Shown here piece by piece: positions 48,411 through 56,232 of a DNA stretch of 64,000 nt. Both the position numbers and the translations under genes were made by a program. The stretch's first letter is position 1. Each line of letters opens with the position of its first letter. The notes under the pieces were generated by a model. That model saw only the letters and a program-made list of their open reading frames with translations, had not been told where the DNA came from and made no database searches. Origin of the DNA: Vibrio splendidus (GTDB lineage Bacteria; Pseudomonadota; Gammaproteobacteria; Enterobacterales; Vibrionaceae); NCBI RefSeq assembly GCF_002873455.1, contig NZ_MCUN01000035.1, positions 60,083-124,082 on the forward strand. The letters run 5' to 3'.

Positions 48411-49973
48411 ATGAAACAAATTACTCTAAAAACTTTGCTCGCTTCTTCTATTCTACTTGCGGTTGGTTGTGCGAGCACGTCTACTGCTGATTTTCCAAAT
48501 AACAAAGAAACGGGTAAAGCGCTTCTGACGCCAGTTGCTGTTGCCGCTAGTAGCCATGATGGTAATGGCCCTGATCGTCTTATTGACCAAGATCTAACAA
48601 CACGTTGGTCTTCAGCGGGTGACGGCGAGTGGGCCACGTTAGACTATGGTTCAGTGCAAGAATTTGACGCGATTCAAGCCTCTTTCAGCAAAGGTAATCA
48701 GCGCCAATCTAAATTTGATATCCAAGTGAGTATTGATGGCGAAAGCTGGACAACGGTACTTGAAAACCAACTAAGTTCAGGTGAAGCGATCGGCTTAGAG
48801 CGCTTCCAATTTGAACCTGCGGTTAAAGCACGTTACGTAAGATACGTTGGTCACGGTAACACCAAAAACGGTTGGAACAGTGTGACGGGTTTAGCTGCGG
48901 TTAACTGTAGCATTAACGCATGTCCTAGTAGCCATATCATCACTTCAGACGTTGTTGCTGCAGAAGCGGCAATGATCGCTGAAATGAAAGCGGCAGAGAA
49001 AGCCCATAAGGCCGCACGCAAAGATCTACGCTCTGGTAACTTCGGCGTAGCAGCGGTTTACCCTTGTGAGACTTCGGTTAAATGTGACACTCGTAGCGCA
49101 CTGCCAGTACCGACAGGCTTACCAGCGACACCGGTTGCAGGTAATGCACCGAGCGAAAACTTCGACATGACTCACTGGTACCTATCTCAACCATTCGATC
49201 ATGACAAAAACGGCAAGCCAGATGATGTGTCAGAGTGGAACCTTGCAAACGGTTACCAACACCCTGAAATCTTCTACACAGCTGATGACGGTGGCTTAGT
49301 ATTTAAAGCTTACGTTAAAGGTGTACGTACATCTAAAAACACTAAGTACGCACGTACAGAGCTTCGTGAAATGATGCGTCGTGGCGATCAGTCTATTAGC
49401 ACTAAAGGTGTTAATAAGAACAACTGGGTATTCTCAAGCGCTCCTGAGTCTGACTTAGAGTCAGCGGCGGGTATTGACGGCGTTCTAGAAGCGACGTTGA
49501 AAATCGACCACGCAACAACGACAGGTAATGCGAATGAAGTAGGTCGCTTTATCATTGGTCAGATTCACGATCAAAACGATGAGCCGATTCGTTTGTACTA
49601 CCGCAAATTGCCAAACCAAGCAACGGGCGCAGTTTACTTTGCACACGAAAGCCAAGACGCAACAAAAGAGGACTTCTACCCTCTAGTGGGCGATATGACG
49701 GCTGAAGTGGGTGAAGATGGTATCGCGCTTGGTGAAGTGTTCAGCTACCGCATTGACGTGAAAGGCAACACGATGACTGTTACTTTAATGCGCGAAGGTA
49801 AAGACGACGTTGTACAAGTAGTTGATATGAGCAACAGCGGCTACGACGCAGGCGGCAAGTACATGTACTTCAAAGCGGGTGTTTACAACCAAAACATCAG
49901 CGGCGACTTAGACGACTACTCACAAGCGACTTTCTACCAGTTAGACGTATCGCATGATCAATACAAAAAGTAA
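48411..49973 (+). CDS. alyB: Lipoprotein alginate lyase, CBM32-helical linker-PL7
   Basis: A 520-residue protein with a lipoprotein-like leader (SSILLAVGC20). An F5/8 type C (CBM32) carbohydrate-binding domain (~40-168) is followed by a charged Ala-rich helix (~178-207) and a PL7 catalytic domain (~250-515) with RTELR (315), QIH (384-386) and YFKAGVY (486). The same CBM32-helix-PL7 plan is known for AlyB of V. splendidus OU02. It cleaves polymeric alginate outside the cell. The ATG at 48411 is chosen over a frame extension 11 codons longer because MKQITLKTLL is a proper lipoprotein leader. A terminator follows. Confidence 0.92.
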   Translation: MKQITLKTLLASSILLAVGCASTSTADFPNNKETGKALLTPVAVAASSHDGNGPDRLIDQDLTTRWSSAGDGEWATLDYGSVQEFDAIQASFSKGNQRQSKFDIQVSIDGESWTTVLENQLSSGEAIGLERFQFEPAVKARYVRYVGHGNTKNGWNSVTGLAAVNCSINACPSSHIITSDVVAAEAAMIAEMKAAEKAHKAARKDLRSGNFGVAAVYPCETSVKCDTRSALPVPTGLPATPVAGNAPSENFDMTHWYLSQPFDHDKNGKPDDVSEWNLANGYQHPEIFYTADDGGLVFKAYVKGVRTSKNTKYARTELREMMRRGDQSISTKGVNKNNWVFSSAPESDLESAAGIDGVLEATLKIDHATTTGNANEVGRFIIGQIHDQNDEPIRLYYRKLPNQATGAVYFAHESQDATKEDFYPLVGDMTAEVGEDGIALGEVFSYRIDVKGNTMTVTLMREGKDDVVQVVDMSNSGYDAGGKYMYFKAGVYNQNISGDLDDYSQATFYQLDVSHDQYKK

Positions 49974-50010
49974 TCTAACCGAATAACACTTAATATTAAA
50001 GATATCGCAA

Positions 50011-50045
50011 TAGCCTCCAGCCTTAGGGTTCGGAGGCTTTTTTGT
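50011..50045 (+). terminator. Terminator after alyB
   Basis: The stem AGCCTCC / GGAGGCT with a 13-nt loop is followed by a T6 run. Confidence 0.82.
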
Positions 50046-50157
50046 GTCTGGTATTTAGGTTAAAAACAATCAGTCATCAAAGGGAAGGTATAGTTTAGGT
50101 ACTGGTTTCTTAACACAATTCCACTTTAAAAATCATGCTTCCAACTTATCAAGCAAT

Positions 50158-50526
50158 CTACAGTTCATCATCTCCAATTCGTTGATGAGACTGTAAGTGC
50201 AAGGTATGGCCAATCAAACCTACGGTTAGCGCCAAATATTGTTCTAGGTTGTTTACGGCTTGATCAAATAGACAGGGGTATCTCTATCAATAGGTATATT
50301 CAGCCCCCCAATCTTAAAAGTCAGTTTATAGCCCTTAAATGTCCTTCATCGCTCAAGAGCAATTAGAGATAGATGTATAAACGAGAGGGTACTGAACGCA
50401 GTATTGATACACAGGCACTTTCTGTAAACCGTCATAGAACGGATTCAGTTGTTGATTATCGAAGCCCGGATTACTGAAGAACAACGGGTAAGTGGTTAGA
50501 GTTGTGTGGTATCCATAAGGCTTTGC
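50158..50526 (-). pseudogene. Possible remnant of an unidentified gene
   Basis: Two minus-strand frames free of stops, 50353-50526 (58 codons) and 50158-50283 (~41 codons), read like protein (NPGFDNQQLNPFYDGLQKV and LALTVGLIGHTLHLQ) but lie in different frames and lack starts. This is the pattern of a decayed gene. The parent family is unknown to me. Confidence 0.25.
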
Positions 50527-50591
50527 TTAGCCTGGATTGGTACGTGTGGTAAGAGGTATGATGGATAACGACATAATTGAATAGCGTGTTA

Positions 50592-50620
50592 TAAAAAAGC
50601 CTCTAGTAGAACTAGAGGCT
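50592..50620 (-). terminator. Terminator of the LamG lipoprotein gene
   Basis: A perfect 10-bp stem AGCCTCTAGT / ACTAGAGGCT with a 3-nt loop; the A6 run on the plus strand gives a U-tract on the minus strand. Confidence 0.88.
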
Positions 50621-50641
50621 ATTGATTCAATCAAAGAGTTA

Positions 50642-52639
50642 TTACTCAGCAGTAAATTGAGTTACACGTTCTTGAATTTGTACATCAGTCAGAACTGTAT
50701 TCCAAACTGCGATATTATCGACTAAACCATTGAAGTTTTTATCATCTCCTGTTGAGCCACCTAATAAAACAAGTTTGTCACTTGTATCAGCATTAGGTAA
50801 TACTTCGATATCGACATCTTTCGACGCAACTTGTGTTCCGTCGATATAGATACGCATTTCTCCGTACTCGCCCGCATCTGCAGCTTCGGCATCATATATA
50901 GCCATAATATGGTGCCACTCATTATTTAAGATAGAGGTATCTGATTTAGCTTCTGTACTGGTTGAAATGCCGCCATAAAGTTTAAGTTTTATTTTGTTTA
51001 AGTTGCTTTCTGAGCTGTCGTCACCTTCGATATACAATTTAAAACCGGTTTCAAAATTATTATTTGAAGAGTTTTTATCGTAAAAATCGAATATAGCTAC
51101 GTCATCACCATAGAAAGTACCGTCTAGGCGGGCCTGTTGATTTATCACAGCTTCGATTGAGAATGAACTATCAATCAATTCAACCCCTGTAGGTATATCT
51201 GAATTACGATTGTAATATAGGTAGGTATACTCGTCACCCTCATTAGCTAGGTCTTGGCTAATCGATATTGCAGTATTCTCAGCGCCTTTTGCTCCAGTAG
51301 CAGCTGAATAATTCTTACCGCCAGTAATCCCAATTTGGTTGTTTGAAGAGCCAGAATCAGTTTCTAATTCGGATTCGCTTGATCCTGTAAATGTGTACTC
51401 ATTTAACGCAACCGGGAAGTCACCTACTGGCGGTTCTGGGTTCTCTGGATCTACAGGAGGCTCTCCAGTCAAACTGATTACGGTAGCTTCAGAAGTGCTG
51501 CTGTTATATGGGTTGTTGTTTAAGTCATACCCAACAGAGTAGTCATTAAAGGTGTCTTTGAACTCTTCAACATACTCTCCAGTAGACTCATCAAGTGAAT
51601 ATACTTTAAGGTTGTCAGCAATCAGTTTAAATGGTGTTGTTTCATCGTTTGTTCCTAGACGAAGCGCAACGACTTGAACTTCTTTATAGCTACCTTCGTT
51701 TGAAGATACCGCTCCGGTATAGGGCTCTCCATTAATTGTAAAGGTATGAGAATCAGCAGTCCAAATGACTTCTACTTTAGCCGTAAAGATACCATTTACA
51801 TCCGTTTCATAAGTACCAACTGACTCTAATGAACCCAGCGAATTTCGGGCCTGAATTATGCCACCACCAATGGCTATATCGCCATGATGATAATTATTAC
51901 TTACTTTATCATTCTCATCATTTGTTGAGTAGAGGGAAATATAGGCGTTATTCTCGCCAACATCCGCTTCTTCACTATTTTCGTCAAGTTGGTAAACTAA
52001 GTCGACAGTTAATTTTCCTGAAGAGATCGTTTTTCCAACGGTAGAACTCGAATCAATGATTTTAAGTCGTAGCTCACCGGTATCATTGGTCAACGTATCT
52101 AAAATTTGTGCAGCATTATCAACTCCTGAAGCTTCATCAGCCGCATCAGCAGGGCCGGTTACTGCTGTATCATCGCTGTGGTCAGTACCTGAGACCGGAA
52201 TGTTACCGTCGATAGCAAGACCACCATCAGTAGCGGAGTAGTCGCCATCTACAGATATCGTACTTACCGTACCGTCATCATTGAAAAGTGTGAACGCGAC
52301 TTGACCTGAAGTTTCATCTTCAATTGTCTCTTCGCAAGTAGTTTCAAATCGTTCGTATTCACCAAGTGTGGCATCAGGTGAATTGTCAGTGTAGTAATAA
52401 AGTGTCTCACCATCTGCTGAGAAGCGATATACGTTGGGTAGATCAGTACTACTCGGTGATGAATAGGCTGCTGAGAGTGCTGCGGTATCAGAAAATTCCC
52501 AATAACCATTTAATAGTACCGAAGTTGGTGTTGCAGGATCGGTAGAACCATCCGTCGGAATAGGTAAACCGTCACTGTTACAACCAAATAATAAACCTGT
52601 CGAAAGAGCAACAGCTGTAGCGACTTTAGAAATCTGCAT
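50642..52639 (-). CDS. Surface lipoprotein with a LamG/concanavalin-like C-terminal domain
   Basis: A 665-residue protein with a lipoprotein leader (STGLLFGC20-NSDG). A ~150-residue region with a paired-cysteine CEETIEDETS segment follows, then a jelly-roll-like domain (~200-400) and, after a proline-rich linker (EPPVDPENPEPPVGD), a LamG-type domain (~430-660). The last shows the typical NNEWHHIMAIYDAE, MRIYIDGTQVAS and FNGLVDNIAVWNTVLTDVQIQERV segments. No lyase motif is seen, so a substrate-binding or scaffold role is more likely than catalysis. It is acidic, as expected for an extracellular marine protein. It follows kdgM on the same strand (210-bp gap), so the two may be co-expressed. The function is inferred. 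Confidence 0.8.
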   Translation of the reverse strand: MQISKVATAVALSTGLLFGCNSDGLPIPTDGSTDPATPTSVLLNGYWEFSDTAALSAAYSSPSSTDLPNVYRFSADGETLYYYTDNSPDATLGEYERFETTCEETIEDETSGQVAFTLFNDDGTVSTISVDGDYSATDGGLAIDGNIPVSGTDHSDDTAVTGPADAADEASGVDNAAQILDTLTNDTGELRLKIIDSSSTVGKTISSGKLTVDLVYQLDENSEEADVGENNAYISLYSTNDENDKVSNNYHHGDIAIGGGIIQARNSLGSLESVGTYETDVNGIFTAKVEVIWTADSHTFTINGEPYTGAVSSNEGSYKEVQVVALRLGTNDETTPFKLIADNLKVYSLDESTGEYVEEFKDTFNDYSVGYDLNNNPYNSSTSEATVISLTGEPPVDPENPEPPVGDFPVALNEYTFTGSSESELETDSGSSNNQIGITGGKNYSAATGAKGAENTAISISQDLANEGDEYTYLYYNRNSDIPTGVELIDSSFSIEAVINQQARLDGTFYGDDVAIFDFYDKNSSNNNFETGFKLYIEGDDSSESNLNKIKLKLYGGISTSTEAKSDTSILNNEWHHIMAIYDAEAADAGEYGEMRIYIDGTQVASKDVDIEVLPNADTSDKLVLLGGSTGDDKNFNGLVDNIAVWNTVLTDVQIQERVTQFTAE

Positions 52640-52713
52640 AAAATATTCTCTTTATGATATTAAATCCATATGTAAATCACATAAGAAATAGATAATGAAT
52701 AGTCGTTAAATAC

Positions 52714-52762
52714 TTATTAGGATGAAGCTAATATTTATTAGGATGAAGCTAATATTTATTAG
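52714..52762. repeat. 21-bp direct repeat, two copies plus a partial third
   Basis: TTATTAGGATGAAGCTAATAT occurs in tandem (52714-52734, 52735-52755), followed by TTATTAG. It lies between the LamG gene and kdgM. Confidence 0.85.
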
Positions 52763-52849
52763 ATCATCCTATTTTTAAATAAAGTAATTAAGATATGCCC
52801 CAAAAATTTTCAAGAGGAGAGGGGTATTTTATAAATGGACTATTTCTAA

Positions 52850-53707
52850 TTAGAATGAGTAAGCAACACCAACACGGTATTTTGCTTCGCGATCTTTTGA
52901 AGATGAACTGATATCAGATGACCAAATCTCAGCAAAAGGTTTCCAAGAACCGAACTTGTAATTTACTTTTACGCCAGCATCCCATTCCCAGTCATCACTA
53001 TTATAAAGAAGTACGTTATCCAAAGATTTTACATAGTTCGCTTCGTAAGAAAGGCCAAGTTTAGGTAGCGATTCTATTTTGTAGGCACCGGTTAGCGTAA
53101 TTTTTGATTTTTGAGCTGACTCTAAACGTTCGCCAGTTTCTGAATCCTTGTCACCAAATTGCGTATGGTTACGGAAGTCTGCATATTCATGACGGTAACG
53201 AATCGCGGTTGTTAACCCCATGTCTGCTTTATAGCCAACGCGGAACTGAGGTTTGAACGTGACCTTCTTCATCTTCCAGTCGCCATCGTTAGCATTAGGC
53301 TCATCCCAATCCCAAGCAATAGGCATACCCATTTGTAGATACCAATTGTTGTCTATTTTGTATGTCGCAGTGTTATCGATCTCCATACCATAGATGTACC
53401 AGTTACCATCGTAAAAACTCTGGCTGTTAGCAGCCTTAATATCACCATCATCCTCAACATAAGAGTCGTCAGTATGGAATTTAACTTCAAGACCAGTTGA
53501 GTGCTTCCACTTGTCTGATAACTTAAAGCTTTCACCTAGCTTAACTCGGTGTTGATGGCGAGCGTCTACGTGAGCCGTATCACCATTGGTCTTTGTATAA
53601 TCCGTTGCAGCACGATACTCGTAACGATAATCAAGAGATGCACCAGTAGCTGTGCCCGCTAAAAGAGTACATGCAACAGCTGCAGCAATTTTTGTAACAG
53701 AATTCAT
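52850..53707 (-). CDS. kdgM: KdgM-family outer-membrane porin for acidic oligosaccharides
   Basis: A 285-residue protein: signal peptide (cleavage near GTATGA-SLDYRYEYR), then alternating beta strands of a 12-stranded monomeric barrel, ending in the aromatic C-terminus VGVAYSF required for outer-membrane insertion. KdgM porins are narrow anion-selective channels for oligogalacturonates. Here the substrate is presumably oligoalginate made by the PL7 enzymes next door. Arg, Lys and His are frequent in strands (RHQHRVKLG, RYRHEYADFRNH), as expected for anionic sugars. An operator-like site and a CRP-like site lie upstream. Confidence 0.92.
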   Translation of the reverse strand: MNSVTKIAAAVACTLLAGTATGASLDYRYEYRAATDYTKTNGDTAHVDARHQHRVKLGESFKLSDKWKHSTGLEVKFHTDDSYVEDDGDIKAANSQSFYDGNWYIYGMEIDNTATYKIDNNWYLQMGMPIAWDWDEPNANDGDWKMKKVTFKPQFRVGYKADMGLTTAIRYRHEYADFRNHTQFGDKDSETGERLESAQKSKITLTGAYKIESLPKLGLSYEANYVKSLDNVLLYNSDDWEWDAGVKVNYKFGSWKPFAEIWSSDISSSSKDREAKYRVGVAYSF

Positions 53708-53794
53708 ACCTTTGTCTCACTATTATTTTTTTATTCCGGATACATCCAATGTACCCCTGGCTCACAAACCAATACCTTAAATGGTATTAAATTA

Positions 53795-53805
53795 ATGTAT
53801 GACAA
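53795..53805. promoter_or_regulatory. GntR/FadR-type operator before kdgM
   Basis: ATGTATGACAA differs from the Tct-operon site TTGTATGACAA only at the first base. It lies 87 bp upstream of kdgM. Confidence 0.6.
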
Positions 53806-53834
53806 ATATGGTATTTATTCTTGGGTCAAATTTC

Positions 53835-53850
53835 TGTGAGATCTATCAAA
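53835..53850. promoter_or_regulatory. CRP-like site in the kdgM / PL7 region
   Basis: TGTGAGATCTATCAAA has a full TGTGA half, N6, and TCAAA, four of five bases of TCACA. Confidence 0.42.
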
Positions 53851-54243
53851 AGTTCCGACTAATGGCCTATTTATATAGCTAAATGTTATGAATATCTCAA
53901 TTTAAGGCATGTTTATCAAATCAATCATGACCCAGTTCTCATATTAACAAACCTTGAGGGATTGGGTTTTTGCATGTGTTAAAATAATACAAATATAAGA
54001 TGTTCCACATGTGCATATCGATGATTGAGTTATTGTTGTTCAGACACAGCGGAGCATATTGAGGGATATAGATATAAACCCTAGCTAGATGTTTAATAAA
54101 AGTTAAAAGATAGCTAAATGTAAATTCTATTTATTAGTAGGTTTATTTAAGTCGAAGAGAAAATATTTAGCACTAATTCGTGTTCAAAAGTGGTTTCTGT
54201 ACTGAGAGTGTACTCAGTATCGGTTAATAATAAAGGATGAGTC

Positions 54244-55281
54244 ATGTTTAAGAAAAACATATTAGCAGTGGCGTTATTAGCGACTGTACCAATGGTTACT
54301 TTCGCAAATAACGGTGTTTCTTCCCCCGTGCCTGCCGATAAATTCGATATGCACAATTGGAAAATAACCATTCCTTCAGATATTAATGAAGATGGTCGTG
54401 TTGATGAAATAGAAGGGGTGGCAATGATGAGCTACTCACATAGCGACTTCTTCCATCTGGATAAAGATGGCAATCTTGTATTTGAAGTGCAGAACCAAGC
54501 TATTACGACCAAGAACTCGAAAAATGCACGCTCTGAATTACGACAAATGCCACGAGGCGCTGACTTCTCTATCGATACTGCAGATAAAGGAAACCAATGG
54601 GCATTGTCGAGCCATCCATCAGCAAGCGAGTACAGTGCGGTTGGCGGAACATTAGAAGCGACATTAAAAGTTAATCACGTCTCAGTTAATGCTAAGTTCC
54701 CAGAAAAATACCCCGCGCATTCTGTTGTGGTTGGCCAGATTCACGCTAAGAAACACAACGAGCTAATCAAAGCTGGAACCGGTTACGGACATGGTAATGA
54801 ACCGCTGAAGATCTTCTACAAGAAGTTTCCTGACCAAGAGATGGGCTCAGTATTCTGGAACTATGAGCGCAACCTAGAGAAGAAAGATCCTAATCGTGCC
54901 GATATTGCTTATCCAGTTTGGGGTAACACATGGGAAAACCCAGCGGAGCCGGGTGAAGCGGGCATTGCTCTCGGTGAAGAATTTAGTTACAAAGTGGAAG
55001 TGAAAGGCACCATGATGTACCTAACGTTTGAAACAGAGCGTCACGATACTGTTAAGTATGAAATCGACCTGAGCAAAGGCATTGATGAGCTTGATTCTCC
55101 AACGGGCTATGCTGAAGATGATTTTTACTACAAGGCCGGCGCATATGGCCAATGCAGTGTGAGCGACTCTCATCCTGTATGGGGTCCTGGTTGTGGCGGT
55201 ACTGGCGATTTCGCTGTCGATAAAAAGAATGGCGATTACAACAGTGTTACTTTCTCGGCCCTTAAACTAAACGGTAAATAG
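54244..55281 (+). CDS. Secreted single-domain PL7 alginate lyase
   Basis: A 345-residue protein with a signal peptide (cleavage near VTFA-NNG) and no lipobox, so it is probably released rather than anchored. A single alginate_lyase2 domain fills ~30-345: RSELR (96-100), QIH (165-167) and YYKAGAY (295-301), with R, Q/H and Y as substrate-binding and catalytic residues of PL7. An extra cysteine pair near the C-terminus (C304, C317) may form a disulfide. It is divergent from kdgM. One of the other Aly enzymes known from V. splendidus (AlyC/AlyD type) is its likely counterpart, but I cannot choose which. Confidence 0.9.
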   Translation: MFKKNILAVALLATVPMVTFANNGVSSPVPADKFDMHNWKITIPSDINEDGRVDEIEGVAMMSYSHSDFFHLDKDGNLVFEVQNQAITTKNSKNARSELRQMPRGADFSIDTADKGNQWALSSHPSASEYSAVGGTLEATLKVNHVSVNAKFPEKYPAHSVVVGQIHAKKHNELIKAGTGYGHGNEPLKIFYKKFPDQEMGSVFWNYERNLEKKDPNRADIAYPVWGNTWENPAEPGEAGIALGEEFSYKVEVKGTMMYLTFETERHDTVKYEIDLSKGIDELDSPTGYAEDDFYYKAGAYGQCSVSDSHPVWGPGCGGTGDFAVDKKNGDYNSVTFSALKLNGK

Positions 55282-55326
55282 ATACGGAATAGAGCAGGTA
55301 ACAAACTAGCTCAATCAAGTATTTTT

Positions 55327-55363
55327 AAAAGCCACTTAACTCAATGTTAAGTGGCTTTTTAGT
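55327..55363. terminator. Bidirectional terminator overlapping the nitroreductase stop
   Basis: A perfect 14-bp stem (55327-55340 with 55346-55359) ends both the PL7 gene and the convergent nitroreductase. The last codons and stop (55336) of the nitroreductase are inside the hairpin. Confidence 0.88.
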
Positions 55364-56049
55364 ATCTTTAAAGCTCGATTCTCGAAGTGCTCGTTATATG
55401 ACTCTAAATATTTCATCGAGAGGGAGTCGCGCTTTTGGTAGCCCGTGGTTGTAATCTTCACCTCTAAGAAGTAACCCATTGCTAATGCAACCTCACAAAC
55501 GTGGCCATCAAGCTCTTCGCTAAACTCTTGTCCGATCAAGTCCATATCAACCCCTTCCATTGGTGTAGAACCAATATCCAGCCTTGCAAGAACGTGGAGT
55601 GCGTTACCGATCGCTAGGTAAAGCTGCGCTTTGGTCCAGTTGCCGTTAAAGCCAGTGTCATCAGTATTGAGATCTGCAAACGCGTAGCCACCATTAAGCA
55701 TGTTATCGTGCATCTCTGCGGGTAGGTGACCCGATTCAACTTCAACATCTACGCGATGAGCGTATTTTTCTTTGCTGTAGTGTGGGTCGTAGGCAAAAAG
55801 AATGATGTGTGATGATTCAATCGCGTGATGTTGATTAAATTGGAACTTGATAGCAAAAGTATCATGGAAGCGTTGCTTGGCTTCTTCGCTCTCAATCAGA
55901 ATAAATTTCCACGGCTGTGAATTAATAGACGAAGCGGAAAGGCGGATTGCTTCTTTGATGACCTCAATTTTTTCTGAAGAAATGCGCTTACTAGGATCGT
56001 ATTTTTTGACGGTGTAGCGTTTACGAAGATCTTGAAGAATGTCATGCAT
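55336..56049 (-). CDS. NfsB-like NAD(P)H nitroreductase family protein
   Basis: A 237-residue FMN-dependent flavoprotein of the nitroreductase family. The N-terminal KRYTVKKYDPSKRIS and SSINSQPWKFILIE give the FMN-phosphate and ribityl sites. LNVLARLDIGSTPMEG-like text (ALHVLARLDIGSTPMEGVD) matches the family's central helix, and ALAMGYF precedes the C-terminal tail. The ATG at 56049 is chosen (GGGTG 8 nt upstream); the longer in-frame TTG start overlaps that site. Likely cytoplasmic reduction of quinones, nitro compounds or aldehydes. No clear link to alginate. Confidence 0.88.
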   Translation of the reverse strand: MHDILQDLRKRYTVKKYDPSKRISSEKIEVIKEAIRLSASSINSQPWKFILIESEEAKQRFHDTFAIKFQFNQHHAIESSHIILFAYDPHYSKEKYAHRVDVEVESGHLPAEMHDNMLNGGYAFADLNTDDTGFNGNWTKAQLYLAIGNALHVLARLDIGSTPMEGVDMDLIGQEFSEELDGHVCEVALAMGYFLEVKITTTGYQKRDSLSMKYLESYNEHFENRALKILKSHLTLS

Positions 56050-56159
56050 AATGTGTTCACCCAATTCTCTTAACGATTAATCGACGCTGAATTGATGAGT
56101 CGTTTACTGTCCGAAATGCCTTAGCCAGTGACCCAATAAATTCCTACCTTGAAAGTAGT

Positions 56160-56185
56160 ACAACCTTACCAAAGGGCAAGGTTGT
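56160..56185. other. Hairpin between the MATE and nitroreductase genes
   Basis: The stem ACAACCTT / AAGGTTGT has no convincing U-tract on the minus strand, so it is either a weak terminator of the MATE gene or a structured leader of the nitroreductase gene. Confidence 0.4.
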
Positions 56186-56232
56186 AATCAGAGAATATAG
56201 GAAGATCCTAGAATGGAAATCTGATGCGGCGA

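Larger units (their letters stand above)
49974..50641. other. 668-bp gap with possible coding relics
   Basis: The alyB terminator lies at the left end and the LamG-gene terminator at the right. Between them the minus strand has two short stop-bounded frames with protein-like composition, 50353-50526 (ending ...VQYPLVYTSISNCS) and 50158-50283 (ending ...QSHQRIGDDEL), in different frames and without start codons. They may be remains of a lost gene. I do not recognise the family. Confidence 0.4.
53708..54243. promoter_or_regulatory. 536-bp divergent region, kdgM / PL7
   Basis: It holds an operator-like element (53795), a CRP-like site (53835-53850) and an operator half-site ATAATACAAATATA (53985-53998). 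The last matches the element before alyA. No gene is seen. Confidence 0.65.

Noticed and set aside
52800..52849. Possible terminator after kdgM
   Set aside because: The GCCCC/GGGGTA pairing is short with a large loop and no clear U-run, so it was not listed.
56160..56185. Hairpin considered as the MATE gene terminator
   Set aside because: There is no U-tract on the minus strand, so I list it only as a hairpin.
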